DNA of 64,000 nucleotides from Prochlorococcus sp. AG-347-K18 (GCA_003281365.1 QCCF01000002.1:205709-269708), one strand, 5' to 3'. Shown: positions 35,335 to 42,635, numbered from the stretch's first letter. The notes: generated by a model from the sequence alone, not told the origin. Program-made: numbers and translations.

Positions 35335-35398
35335 TTTTTCACAACTTTTCCACAACTATTTCAAATAAATCATCTAGTAATCTAATGTATGTGGAAAA
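35335..35398. promoter_or_regulatory. Cluster of DnaA-box-like 9-mers
   Basis: In the 312-bp gap before the DUF2811 gene, TTTTCCACA occurs at 35346-35354, its inverted copy TGTGGAAAA at 35390-35398, and the one-mismatch TTTTTCACA at 35335-35343. TTTTCCACA is the cyanobacterial DnaA-box consensus. Whether this is a titration site, a DnaA-regulated promoter or chance cannot be settled here. The rest of the gap shows no other feature. Confidence 0.4.
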
Positions 35399-35594
35399 CT
35401 TACAAGTTTATATAATTCTTTATATTCCAACAAGAATAATTTCTTAAAAATTATTTTCTATGATTTCCCTTGTGATGACTTTATTCTCATTATTCTATTG
35501 CTTGAGACTGTTTCTTATTAATACATGTTGACGATTTTGTAATTTTGAAGAAAACTGGATCTTGTAGCTTTAAATTCCGACAATTTTTTTGAAA

Positions 35595-35846
35595 ATGCAA
35601 AATTTAAATTTTGATGTAAACCCAATAATTTCAAACCAGAAAGACGATGTAATAAGTTTCAAATGTGAACTTCAAGAAAATCTTCAGAAGGCTATGAAAC
35701 AATTTGTTGAGGAGCATCCTAACTGGGATCAGTACCGGATTCTACAAGCTGCTATTGCAGGATTTTTACTACAAAAAGGATTTCAAAATAGGGATCTTAC
35801 AAGACTCTATATTGGAAATATGTTATCAATCAATTTTGAGGAATAA
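35595..35846 (+). CDS. DUF2811 family protein
   Basis: 83 aa from the ATG at 35595; a TTG at 35589 is possible. FKCELQENLQKAMKQFVEEHPNWDQYRILQAAIAGFLLQKG is the recognisable core, seen in small cyanobacterial proteins with a ribbon-helix-helix-like pattern. Nucleic-acid binding is a guess. Convergent with the EVE gene. Confidence 0.72.
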   Translation: MQNLNFDVNPIISNQKDDVISFKCELQENLQKAMKQFVEEHPNWDQYRILQAAIAGFLLQKGFQNRDLTRLYIGNMLSINFEE

Positions 35847-35853
35847 AAATTTT

Positions 35854-36312
35854 TTATAATTTTTCTAGTATTATTTTTGCGATATCTTTTTGGACGGGCA
35901 AGATTGATAATCTATTTCCTTTCTTTACAACTAATAACTCATCTTCACTAAACAAAATTTTTAATTCAGGTAAACTTAGAATTTTGTTTGATTTAGATAT
36001 GAATTTTACTTTTACGCAATCCCATTTCGGATTTTCTGGTTTCGATTTTGGATCGAAATATTTAGAATCCTTATCAAATTGAGTAGGATCAACAATATTT
36101 AGATCTATTACTTCCATAAGACCAACAATCCCTGGGGGTTTGCAGTTTGAATGATAGAAAAATACCTTATCTCTTTTGTTCATTTTTCTCATAAAATTCC
36201 TAGCTTGATAATTTCTTATACCATCCCATAAAGTTTCACTTTCATTTTTTAAAGTATCTATGCTGTAAGCATCAGGTTCACTTTTCATTAGCCAGTAGTT
36301 AATTTCAGTCAT
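35854..36312 (-). CDS. EVE-domain protein
   Basis: 152 aa. N-terminal YWLMKSEPDAYSIDTL followed by WDGIRNYQARNFMRKMNKRDKVFFYHSN is the hallmark of EVE (PUA-like, Thy28/YTH-fold) proteins that bind modified bases in DNA or RNA. Single domain, full length. The first ~10 codons plus upstream DNA are duplicated twice to the right, which makes this gene a candidate integration target. Divergent from the P-loop gene at 36560. Confidence 0.88.
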   Translation of the reverse strand: MTEINYWLMKSEPDAYSIDTLKNESETLWDGIRNYQARNFMRKMNKRDKVFFYHSNCKPPGIVGLMEVIDLNIVDPTQFDKDSKYFDPKSKPENPKWDCVKVKFISKSNKILSLPELKILFSEDELLVVKKGNRLSILPVQKDIAKIILEKL

Positions 36313-36437
36313 ATCAATAATTTAGAAGAAAATTACAATGTGTGAACGGTGTGTGAACAGAATATTAAAAACGTTCAAATCTAGGTTAATTATCCATCAA
36401 ATTATCTATTTAGGAAAGTGATGGTTGGTAGGGAGTA
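36286..36437 (-). repeat. EVE-gene 5' repeat, copy 1 (attached to the intact gene)
   Basis: It runs from codon ~9 of the EVE gene through its leader to a conserved ~48-bp box (36390-36437) beginning TTATCCATCAAA and continuing TTTAGGAAAGTGATGG on the plus strand. Copies 2 and 3 share both ends, while the middle ~60 bp diverges. All three have the same orientation. Confidence 0.8.
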
Positions 36438-36503
36438 ATTAATTCTCTAAATATTATTGTTTTATCACTTAAATCACAAAATAAATATTTAAAATCGAAA
36501 ACA

Positions 36504-36520
36504 AAAATGATTTTCATTTT
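36504..36520 (+). promoter_or_regulatory. Fur/Zur-like palindrome
   Basis: AAAATGA-TTT-TCATTTT is a perfect 7-bp inverted repeat 40 bp before the ATG at 36560. Its A/T-rich ATGA..TCAT form resembles Fur-family (Fur or Zur) operators of cyanobacteria. The downstream P-loop protein is CobW-like, a family often under Zur control. Binding is inferred. Confidence 0.42.
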
Positions 36521-36559
36521 CATATTGGTGTAAATTTTATACATTAGGTAGTATTTTTT

Positions 36560-37342
36560 ATGAGTCAAGTCTGTTTAATATCAGGTTCGCCAGGATGCGG
36601 TAAGACAAATTGGATACTAAATACTTTTAAGAATTATTCTGGCAATTGTGGTTACTTACGTCTTGGAGGATATTCCGAAATTAATTTAGAGCAAGCTATA
36701 AATTCAAAAATTGATTTTGCTTTTTTGAAAGATCAAATTCCTAACTTATTAGACTTATCTATTTCAAACTCAATATCAGAGAAAGATAAAGAAAACATTT
36801 TAATTATTATTGAATTTCCACAATTTTTTACACCTAAATCTCAGGGTATTAATGGAGTTGATCTGAGAATTATTAATGTACTTGAAAAATATAATCTCCA
36901 GCCAAATAGATATCTTCATTTTGGTAGAGATCCAGAATTATCAATTAAAGATACTTTAGATTTTAGAGAAATTGAATCAATAAGCCTTGATCTTCAAAAG
37001 CATATTTGGGATCCTGCAAGCTTGAATACTTTTTGGTTTGAATTAGTTAATGGTGCTTATGGGGATGTATATAGAGCAAAAGCATTAATGAACTTACCTG
37101 ATGGACGTTACATCTTGTTTAATTGGATAGTCAGTCAGCAAGGATCTCAATATCAAACATTAAACCAAGTTGCCCCTCTTAATGGAAGACCAGAAAGATG
37201 TTCTGAAATTGTTATACAAGGGAAAAATTTAAACTTCGAGTCAATAAAAGCAACGATTCATAATTGCCTTCTTAATGATGCTGTACTAGATCATCATCAA
37301 ACTTCACTTAGAAATTCACAATTACAAACTGCTCGCCGTTAA
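36560..37342 (+). CDS. CobW-like P-loop NTPase (divergent)
   Basis: 260 aa. Walker A is GSPGCGKTNW at residues 9-18 and IIIEFPQFF near 88 resembles the CobW IEhSG region. The C-terminal half has DGRYILFNWIVSQQGSQYQ and GRPERCSEIVIQGKNL, reminiscent of the CobW C-terminal domain. The metal-binding CxCC of COG0523 metallochaperones is absent, so the role is unclear. It heads an operon with two metallophosphatase-like genes (8 bp to the next). Confidence 0.66.
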   Translation: MSQVCLISGSPGCGKTNWILNTFKNYSGNCGYLRLGGYSEINLEQAINSKIDFAFLKDQIPNLLDLSISNSISEKDKENILIIIEFPQFFTPKSQGINGVDLRIINVLEKYNLQPNRYLHFGRDPELSIKDTLDFREIESISLDLQKHIWDPASLNTFWFELVNGAYGDVYRAKALMNLPDGRYILFNWIVSQQGSQYQTLNQVAPLNGRPERCSEIVIQGKNLNFESIKATIHNCLLNDAVLDHHQTSLRNSQLQTARR

Positions 37343-37349
37343 CTTAAAA

Positions 37350-38165
37350 ATGAATCAAGCTGTCATCTCATGTTTACATGCAAATCTACCTGCAGTAGAG
37401 GCTGTCTTAAAAGATATTGAACTTCAAGGAATTACAAATATTACCTGTCTTGGAGATCTAGTGGGTTATGGTCCTCAACCTAATGAGGTTATTGAGTTAA
37501 TAAGAGATAAAGAAATTCCTACTTGTCAGGGATGTTGGGACGAAGACGTTGTTGATGGATTAGATGCTTGCGATTGTAGTTATCCTTCTCAGCTTGCTGA
37601 AAAAAGAGGTCATTTTGCTCATAAATGGACTACAGATAAATTAACTACAGAAAATAAGGATTATCTAGCTAATCTACCCTACTCAATACGTAAAGATAAG
37701 TGTCTTTTTGTTCATGGTAGTCCTAATAGTCAACATGAATATCTTCTACCCGATATGGATGCATTCGCAGCTCTTGAGAGAGTTGAAAATGCCAGAGCAG
37801 AGATTCTTTTTTGTGGTCATACTCACCAACCTTATATTCGCGAATTAGCAGATGGTTTAATTGCTGTAAAGATCAAAAATGCTGTTCCCAAAGATACTCA
37901 AGAAAAAGAAATTCAATTGCCTATGCGAAGAATAGTAAATGCAGGTTCAGTTGGAGAGCCAAGACATGGAGGAACTAAAGCTACTTATGTTGTTCATAAC
38001 GATGTCACTAATGAAGTAAAAATTAGAGAAGTGGAATATGATATTGAACTTACTTGTAAAGCAATAATAGATGCCGGTCTTCCTCCGATTTTTGCATGGC
38101 GTTTAAAAAATGGATTCGAATTTGCAGAACAAGCTGAAGATGCATCTCATGTTTGTGAAAGATGA
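37350..38165 (+). CDS. Metallophosphoesterase-like protein with altered metal site
   Basis: 271 aa. The calcineurin-like fold is indicated by GDLVGYGPQPNEVIELI (about 36-52), LFVHGSPN and LFCGHTHQPYIREL, plus NAGSVGEPRHGG. The first motif reads SCLHANLPAVEAVL where the family has SDxHGN, so a metal-binding Asp is Cys. The GNHD position reads GCWDED, followed by a Cys-rich stretch. Activity or metal preference may therefore differ. Overlaps the next gene (ATGA). Confidence 0.8.
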   Translation: MNQAVISCLHANLPAVEAVLKDIELQGITNITCLGDLVGYGPQPNEVIELIRDKEIPTCQGCWDEDVVDGLDACDCSYPSQLAEKRGHFAHKWTTDKLTTENKDYLANLPYSIRKDKCLFVHGSPNSQHEYLLPDMDAFAALERVENARAEILFCGHTHQPYIRELADGLIAVKIKNAVPKDTQEKEIQLPMRRIVNAGSVGEPRHGGTKATYVVHNDVTNEVKIREVEYDIELTCKAIIDAGLPPIFAWRLKNGFEFAEQAEDASHVCER

Positions 38166-38881
38166 TAGAACGCTGGGCACTCGTAAGTGGTCTTAAAGGG
38201 GATCTAGATACTTATGAACTTATTCAAAAAGACTTAAAAAAAACTCCTGGTAATATAACTCTTTTTGTTTTGGGGGATATGATAGGTCCTGAAAAAAACT
38301 GTAATAGGCTTCTCCATAGGTTAATTAATCCAAAAAGTAATGATTTACAACCATGGTGCATATATGGTTGGTGGGAAGAACAAATCCTCTTGGAAAGTGG
38401 TTACCGTGGTGATCAAAGAGCTGAAGCTTTGAGAATAAATAAGGGTGAAGAAGTAGTTAATTCTCTTACGAATGCTGTAGACAAATCATTTCTTGATTGG
38501 ATAGCAGCACTTCAATTTGGATTTGTTGAACTTGATTGTGGTTTGATTCACGGAAGCTCAAAAGATGTTGGCGAAAATTTAACACTAGATACGCCGCCAC
38601 TGACACTCCTTGATAGACTTACACGTCTTCAGGTAAACAGATTATTTACTGCAAGAAGTAAACAACAGTTTCACTTGGAATTGACAGAGGGGATTGTTAA
38701 TTCTGAAGTAGAAGATTTAAATGGAAATCGTAAGAAAGAGCAGAAAGTTCCTCAAAAAGCTGTTATTGGTATTGGGGCAGGAAAAAATTATACTCTTTAT
38801 GATGTCGGGACTGATAATACTCAATTCGTACAAGCAGGATATAAAACAGAAAAAAAAATTAAGGGATTTGGAAGGCTTTAG
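38162..38881 (+). CDS. Degenerate metallophosphoesterase-like protein
   Basis: 239 aa, apparently a paralogue of the upstream gene. ALVSGLKGDLDTYELIQKDL aligns with the first metallophosphatase motif but both the Asp and the His ligands are gone. GDMIGPEKNC matches the GDxVGYGP block, GWWEEQ replaces the GNHE motif, and LIHGSS remains. It is probably a non-catalytic partner. Its 3' end touches copy 2 of the EVE repeat. Confidence 0.68.
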   Translation: MIERWALVSGLKGDLDTYELIQKDLKKTPGNITLFVLGDMIGPEKNCNRLLHRLINPKSNDLQPWCIYGWWEEQILLESGYRGDQRAEALRINKGEEVVNSLTNAVDKSFLDWIAALQFGFVELDCGLIHGSSKDVGENLTLDTPPLTLLDRLTRLQVNRLFTARSKQQFHLELTEGIVNSEVEDLNGNRKKEQKVPQKAVIGIGAGKNYTLYDVGTDNTQFVQAGYKTEKKIKGFGRL

Positions 38882-38931
38882 TTTTTAGCATCAAGTACCC
38901 ACTTCATTAGCCAAAAATTTTCTTCATTCAT
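38878..38931 (-). pseudogene. EVE-gene 5' stub, copy 2
   Basis: A 17-codon frame MNEENFWLMKWVLDAKN then stop. Residues 1-10 match the EVE start (MTEINYWLMK), after which homology ends abruptly at the ATGAAG of codons 9-10. The tail runs into the end of the metallophosphatase gene. Best read as a displaced 5' end. Confidence 0.72.
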
Positions 38932-39045
38932 ATCAAGGGATTTGAAGGAATTTATCTGCTAGAATTTTGCTAGAATCAGATTTTTTTTATATTTTTATTA
39001 TCCATCAAAGTCACAATTTAGGAAAGTAATGGGTGGCATGGGGGT
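38905..39045 (-). repeat. EVE-gene 5' repeat, copy 2
   Basis: From the CATTAGCC of the EVE coding start to the end of the 48-bp box at 38998-39045 (TTATCCATCAAAG..TTTAGGAAAGTAATGG). Same orientation as copy 1. Distance from coding start to box is 93 bp versus 104 in copy 1 and 94 in copy 3. Confidence 0.78.
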
Positions 39046-39098
39046 GTATAGGACCGTGCTGCATCGTATATATGATCTGATACATTTCTGTTAAAAGT

Positions 39099-39248
39099 TT
39101 ACGGGTACAACCTTTCAATAGCTTCTTTCTGTTCTTGCTTTTTTATGTCTTCAGCATCTAAAACAGGGCACGAGTTTTGATTTAGTGATAAGAGGAAAGT
39201 GCTTTTTTTGAATAGTTTGAAAAGTGGTGTAAGTAATAAGTTTTTCAT
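39099..39248 (-). CDS. Small hypothetical protein
   Basis: 49 aa, MKNLLLTPLFKLFKKS... ending EQKEAIERLYP. Hydrophobic/basic N-terminus and charged C-terminal helix. Its ATG follows the stop of the 71-aa gene directly (TAAATG), which supports translation from one message. Function unknown. Confidence 0.5.
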   Translation of the reverse strand: MKNLLLTPLFKLFKKSTFLLSLNQNSCPVLDAEDIKKQEQKEAIERLYP

Positions 39249-39464
39249 TTATTCCCAAGTTTTCATATCAGAGAAGTCGCTTGCTATTGCATGAAGCATC
39301 CCTCCTACAAATGATCTAGGGCAACCAAGTTTGTTAACTAGAACTTCTGATTGTTTTTTGATATCTTCCCATGTAGGTCTGATATCCTCATTTATTTGTT
39401 TAAGGCTAGGTTTAAATTCTTCTGAATCATTCATATTAAAAGGTATTAACTTATTAAAATTCAA
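39249..39464 (-). CDS. Small hypothetical protein
   Basis: 71 aa (or about 61 from an internal Met at MNDSEEFKP). Soluble, with RPTWEDIKKQSEVLVNKLGCPRSFVGGMLHAIASDF as the most structured part. No domain recognised. First gene of a probable pair with the 49-aa ORF. Confidence 0.6.
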   Translation of the reverse strand: MNFNKLIPFNMNDSEEFKPSLKQINEDIRPTWEDIKKQSEVLVNKLGCPRSFVGGMLHAIASDFSDMKTWE

Positions 39465-39512
39465 ATGATAGTAAAGAAAATCTCATTTATTTAAATAAAT
39501 ATTCAATAAAAA

Positions 39513-39668
39513 TTACAAAATAAATTCTTTAGAAATTATTCTAAGCTGATTTAAATTCAGATTATTTAAATAATTATTTGCAATCAATTTTTCTTCATTA
39601 ATTTCGAGATCTTTAATCTCAGAAATAATACTATTAGATATTAAATCAATTAAATGTTCTTTATCCAT
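39513..39668 (-). CDS. Microprotein, MDK(E/D)HLIDLISNS family, copy A
   Basis: 51 aa. The N-terminus MDKEHLIDLISNS and the C-terminus LNLNQLRIISKEFIL match the 51-aa ORF at 62321-62476, while the middle differs. Two same-length homologues in the window with conserved ends argue strongly that this is a real gene. Acidic/helical, no membrane segment. Function unknown. Confidence 0.72.
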   Translation of the reverse strand: MDKEHLIDLISNSIISEIKDLEINEEKLIANNYLNNLNLNQLRIISKEFIL

Positions 39669-39775
39669 GACTTATATATAAACCCAAAACAAACATTAAT
39701 TATTTAAAGTCTTCAACTCAACATATAAGTAAAAATACTCAGATAAATATAAAACTCATAGGTTTGCTAAATCAC

Positions 39776-39800
39776 TTTAGATGATTGGTATGGGGTGCAC
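39776..39800. repeat. Possible partial copy of the 48-bp box
   Basis: TTTAGATGATTGGTATGGGG resembles the second half of the 48-bp box (TTTAGGAAAGTAATGGGTGG, then CATGGGG) if about six bases are missing. The first half is not recognisable. Weak. Confidence 0.3.
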
Positions 39801-39869
39801 GCGAATTATCAGCTACTCACACTTGAGTTTTTTATGTAACATAATAAGTTTACATAAAGTAACAATTAA

Positions 39870-40064
39870 ATGAAAAGACTTTTTCCTTATATAGCTTTTG
39901 CATGTTTAACTGGTTTTACGGCTACGACCGGTTTACCAGTTATAGCAGGCGGTTGTAGTAGCCACATGAACAAAAAAGCTGATATCAAATGTGCTGAAGA
40001 TGATACTGAGTGTCAAATTGAAAAAGCTGAAAAGTTTGATTTAGAAGATTCTCTCAAGTCATAA
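39870..40064 (+). CDS. Small secreted Cys-containing protein
   Basis: 64 aa. MKRLFPYIAFACLTGFTATTGLPVIAGG looks like a signal peptide. The mature part GCSSHMNKKADIKCAEDDTECQIEKAEKFDLED carries three Cys and is acidic, suggesting a small periplasmic or thylakoid-lumen protein, possibly disulfide-bonded. No family recognised. Confidence 0.66.
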   Translation: MKRLFPYIAFACLTGFTATTGLPVIAGGCSSHMNKKADIKCAEDDTECQIEKAEKFDLEDSLKS

Positions 40065-40068
40065 AATC

Positions 40069-40173
40069 ATGACTCAAATCGGTTTATTTATGAACTCTGC
40101 CCCAAGAGATTTGATTGAGTTCACATTCTTTTCGGCTGTTGGTTTTACTGCAGGATTGTTTGGTCTAATTTAG
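40069..40173 (+). CDS. Small membrane peptide
   Basis: 34 aa, MTQIGLFMNSAPRDLIEFT followed by a short hydrophobic helix (FFSAVGFTAGLFGLI). It starts 4 bp after the secreted-protein gene, consistent with one transcript. Unknown function. Confidence 0.5.
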   Translation: MTQIGLFMNSAPRDLIEFTFFSAVGFTAGLFGLI

Positions 40174-40291
40174 TTATAGAAAATTGACCCATTCTTTTTT
40201 TCTCCTAACCTTTTCAAGTCTTTCTTTCTTTTATGTGATGGCTTGCTTATGGAGAGATTTAATTAATCAAAAGTAAAAAATATTTTTTAAA

Positions 40292-40435
40292 TTACCTTTT
40301 ATAGATAAATCTTTGTATGTCTTCGAATAGATTAGATTTTGATTTAAAAAATCCATTACTTTTTAAATAAGATTTTCCTTTCTCTATATTTTCAATTCTT
40401 TTTTCATAAGAATTTTCATCTAAATTTTTTTGCAT
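40292..40435 (-). CDS. Small basic hypothetical protein
   Basis: 47 aa, MQKNLDENSYEKRIENIEKG.. ending NLFEDIQRFIYKR. Highly charged and helical. No ribosome site worth noting and no paralogue seen here, so support is coding-like composition only. Confidence 0.42.
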   Translation of the reverse strand: MQKNLDENSYEKRIENIEKGKSYLKSNGFFKSKSNLFEDIQRFIYKR

Positions 40436-40570
40436 AAAAAAATAGTCGGACTCTTATTCTGAATAATGCTCACAAAAAAGCGGTTACCTTAAATACAAAA
40501 TTTAAATTCTTTTTTGAATTTCTTTTCATTCAAACTAAAGATCAAATAAAAAAGTTTCTTTCTTAAATTT

Positions 40571-40708
40571 CTAAGAATCTTTTGAGATCTTCTTCTTCAT
40601 GTCCTCAATATTATTAATTAATCTGTCTAACCATTCTGTATTATCTTCTGGTTTTAAATATTTAATTTTTGGTTGATTAATTTCAAGAGTCTCAAAATCT
40701 CCACTCAT
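40571..40708 (-). CDS. Small hypothetical protein
   Basis: 45 aa, MSGDFETLEINQPKIKYLKP and TEWLDRLINNIEDMKKKI. Opens with MSGD, as does the 54-aa ORF at 58948-59112, and is soluble and acidic. Function unknown. Confidence 0.5.
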   Translation of the reverse strand: MSGDFETLEINQPKIKYLKPEDNTEWLDRLINNIEDMKKKISKDS

Positions 40709-40830
40709 AAATTCACCTTTGTATATTCGTTTAACTACCTCTTTGTTCTAATTGATTTGACTAAAACACTGCGTATCTAATGTGTGCGGTTTGAGGAACA
40801 TTTAGGTACGGAAAGAGGTATGTTTTTTTA

Positions 40831-40911
40831 GCCATTTAAATCTATGGCTGACCTAAATTAGAAATATGGTTGTCATGAATCGGTTGCGTTGCTGCAACTG
40901 AAATCAACCAT
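40831..40911 (+). ncRNA. Structured 5' leader of the 60-aa gene
   Basis: Two hairpins precede the ATG at 40936. GCCAT (40831-40835) pairs with ATGGC (40844-40848). Then ATGGTTG (40866-40872) pairs with CAACCAT (40905-40911), enclosing GTTGC (40883-40887) and GCAAC (40894-40898). The nested perfect stems are unusual in such AT-rich DNA. A cis-regulatory RNA is likely; ligand or regulator unknown. Confidence 0.5.
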
Positions 40912-40935
40912 GAACTTTAAATTGCATTTAATAAA

Positions 40936-41118
40936 ATGACTTACTACAGTTGCTTTGATCAAAAAGGAAACATAATTGCTCGCTGTCAGACTAAAGAAGA
41001 TATAGATGTTCTTAAGAAAATGGGCAGACCAATAATGGAAATAAAAGAAATGAAAAAAGAGGAATCAGTTGTTTGTTCTTTAACTGGTAGTCCATCCGAT
41101 TACAATGAAGATTATTAA
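40936..41118 (+). CDS. Small hypothetical protein behind a structured leader
   Basis: 60 aa, MTYYSCFDQKGNIIARCQTK, then EDIDVLKKMGRPIMEIKEM. The F/D-x-KGNIIARC...D...L pattern suggests a compact alpha/beta fold; two Cys at 6 and 17 could pair or bind metal, with a third near 47. Unknown function. Its 3' end overlaps the possible upstream start of the next ORF. Confidence 0.62.
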   Translation: MTYYSCFDQKGNIIARCQTKEDIDVLKKMGRPIMEIKEMKKEESVVCSLTGSPSDYNEDY

Positions 41119-41122
41119 AAGT

Positions 41123-41254
41123 ATGACTCAAAGATCACTTCAATTAAATCAACATGGAAGATCAGTAGTTCTTTTGTTGGTTGCATTGAATAGCATTTGT
41201 ACTTTCTTTTTTACTTTTGAAAAAGCATTAATTGATCGCGAAAGAGCGAGATAA
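41123..41254 (+). CDS. Small membrane protein
   Basis: 43 aa from ATG 41123 (MTQRSLQLNQHGRSVV) with one helix LLLVALNSICTFFFTF and a charged tail EKALIDRERAR. An in-frame ATG at 41105 would overlap the previous gene. A strong terminator follows at 41306. Function unknown. Confidence 0.55.
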   Translation: MTQRSLQLNQHGRSVVLLLVALNSICTFFFTFEKALIDRERAR

Positions 41255-41305
41255 AAATATTTAATTATTTGTGGATTAACAGTAAATAAATAAAATTTAA
41301 GACAT

Positions 41306-41334
41306 AAAAAAAGACCCTTTTACAGGTCTTTTTT
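41306..41334. terminator. Rho-independent terminator
   Basis: AAAAAAAGACC and GGTCTTTTTT flank an 8-base loop. The A- and T-rich flanks make it active in either direction; it most likely ends the 40936-41254 transcript. Confidence 0.82.
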
Positions 41335-41720
41335 AAATGGTGACGACAGAAAGGAGATCTATTTAATAATCAGATTAAGAATTTTCTTAGAAATTAGTTT
41401 TGAATGTAAAAGTGATTACTCACTTCTTCATGCTTTACAAACGACTTTATTTTTAAGATAGTTCAGAATTAATCACGAAAGATTAATTTCTGATCACTTA
41501 ACTTTCTTACCGTAAAGGTTAGGTAAGTTAATTTACCTTGGTGTTGCAGACCATGGATTAGTGAAGATCTAGTTGGTCAACCTTGGTCGAGTCGATCACC
41601 AGAACTGTCGTAATTATAAATTAATCGGTCATAAATATTTTGCATGAATCCTTAAGAATGATTTAATCATGATTAATTAAATCTTTAATCCGCGGACCAC
41701 ATCATCTCTCAGTAAGCATT
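41335..41720. other. Gene-free stretch with inverted repeats
   Basis: No convincing ORF. Visible are ATTAATC-ACGAAA-GATTAAT near 41470-41488 and AGGTAA..TTACCT near 41520-41540. The sequence around 41540-41620 is less AT-rich than its surroundings, so an unrecognised small RNA is possible. No terminator-like U-run was found next to it. Confidence 0.3.
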
Positions 41721-42089
41721 TTATTTGTTTGTTTTACAAAGAATATAAAGCCAACCAAAGAAAGTAGCAAAAGCAATTATTAAAGCAATATTGTTATTCA
41801 ATGGACTTAAATATCTTTCTATTGAAAGTGGCACATGGAGAATAACAAAATACCAATATAGAGCAGATAGTAATCCAAACAATAAAGCTAGAAGAATATA
41901 AAAAGGCAGGATATAAAATCTTCTTTTTTTTATTCTTTCCTCTGTAATATTTTCGGCTAAACCAATTCTTGACCAATAACCTCCATTTAATTGAAGAAAA
42001 AACTTTAAAAATATTCCGTAAATATTTATAAAAAACCTAGATAAAGCAAATAACGGTGAAATTATAAATCTTTGCATTACTGCTTTCAA
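41721..42089 (-). CDS. Hypothetical membrane protein
   Basis: 122 aa with three hydrophobic segments (about 12-36, 58-86 and 98-117) and a basic loop TEERIKKRRFYILP. No family recognised. The start lies 2 bp after the stop of the 57-aa membrane ORF, so the pair forms an operon. Confidence 0.62.
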   Translation of the reverse strand: MKAVMQRFIISPLFALSRFFINIYGIFLKFFLQLNGGYWSRIGLAENITEERIKKRRFYILPFYILLALLFGLLSALYWYFVILHVPLSIERYLSPLNNNIALIIAFATFFGWLYILCKTNK

Positions 42090-42091
42090 AA

Positions 42092-42265
42092 TTAAATTTG
42101 TTCAGTTATGGAAATCTGGCTTATATTATTAACTTTTTTTTCTCTATATTTCGTTAGAAAAAATACCATTGAGCTAAAAACAACTAAAAATCCTATTAAT
42201 GATATTCGATAGAAAAGGTCATCAGACATATCAAAAAAAGCTGATCTTTTAAATTTGTTTCTCAT
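42092..42265 (-). CDS. Small membrane protein
   Basis: 57 aa, MRNKFKRSAFFDMSDDLFYR then helix ISLIGFLVVFSSMVFFL and a polar tail. Directly upstream of the 122-aa membrane gene on the same strand. Unknown function. Confidence 0.55.
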   Translation of the reverse strand: MRNKFKRSAFFDMSDDLFYRISLIGFLVVFSSMVFFLTKYREKKVNNISQISITEQI

Positions 42266-42291
42266 CAAAAAAAAGAGGGTTTTATCCCTCT
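42266..42291 (-). terminator. Minus-strand terminator of candidate small RNA A
   Basis: Stem AGAGGG/CCCTCT (42274-42279 with 42286-42291), 6-base loop, followed on the minus strand by an 8-base U-run. It lies just upstream of the ATG at 42265, so the small RNA transcript would end before that gene. Confidence 0.8.
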
Positions 42292-42430
42292 AAGTTTAGA
42301 TCGACTGTCAATCAAGTTATTTTTACTTGTGATGAGTGTGTTTCTTAGGTATAAGTGGTCTAAGGACTTCTCCTTTTCGTAAGGACTTGAGCCTAGCGGT
42401 TTCAAGGTTAACCCCGCACTCCTACACACG
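42266..42430 (-). ncRNA. Candidate small RNA A with terminator
   Basis: On the minus strand a structured sequence begins near 42430 (TAGGAGTGCGGGGTTAACC) and ends at a clear terminator: AGAGGG-ATAAAA-CCCTCT followed by eight T. Inner stems include TCCTT/AAGGA near 42365-42385. No ORF lies within. The core AGGTTAACC-n-GCACT(T)CCTA (plus strand) recurs in candidate B near 56.95 kb. Strand and ends are inferred. Confidence 0.45.
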
Positions 42431-42572
42431 AGTACAAAAACCTTTTTAATTAATGCAGATTACTTCTAAGACACTTAGCTTGCTACTTAATGTAGTTTTT
42501 GTGCTTTGTGTCTTTGTCATTTGAAGACTATTCATCAAAAGAGATTAATAGTTTCAGGTTTTTCTTACTTCG

Positions 42573-42600
42573 AACCGAACTCAATATCGGTTAGTTTTTT
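42573..42600 (+). terminator. Rho-independent terminator (plus strand)
   Basis: AACCGA and TCGGTT with an 8-base loop, then AGTTTTTT. No plus-strand gene ends just before it, so it may close an unannotated RNA. Confidence 0.6.
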
Positions 42601-42608
42601 AGTCTGTA

Positions 42609-42635
42609 AAAGTTTGAGTAAAGTTTGAGTAAAAA
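42609..42635. repeat. Short direct repeats beside EVE-repeat copy 3
   Basis: AAGTTTGAGTA occurs twice in tandem, about 35 bp from the break point of the EVE stub. Short direct repeats beside a junction resemble the arm-type recombinase sites of phage attachment regions. Functional reading is inference. Confidence 0.4.

Noticed and set aside
36340..36362. Tandem GTGTGAAC repeats in the EVE leader
   Set aside because: Only two copies, absent from the other EVE repeats; probably chance.
42440..42570. Yfr1-like motif ACTCCTACACAC near 42418
   Set aside because: The known Yfr1 motif is ACTCCTCACAC; this has an extra A and the flanks do not fit its two-hairpin form.
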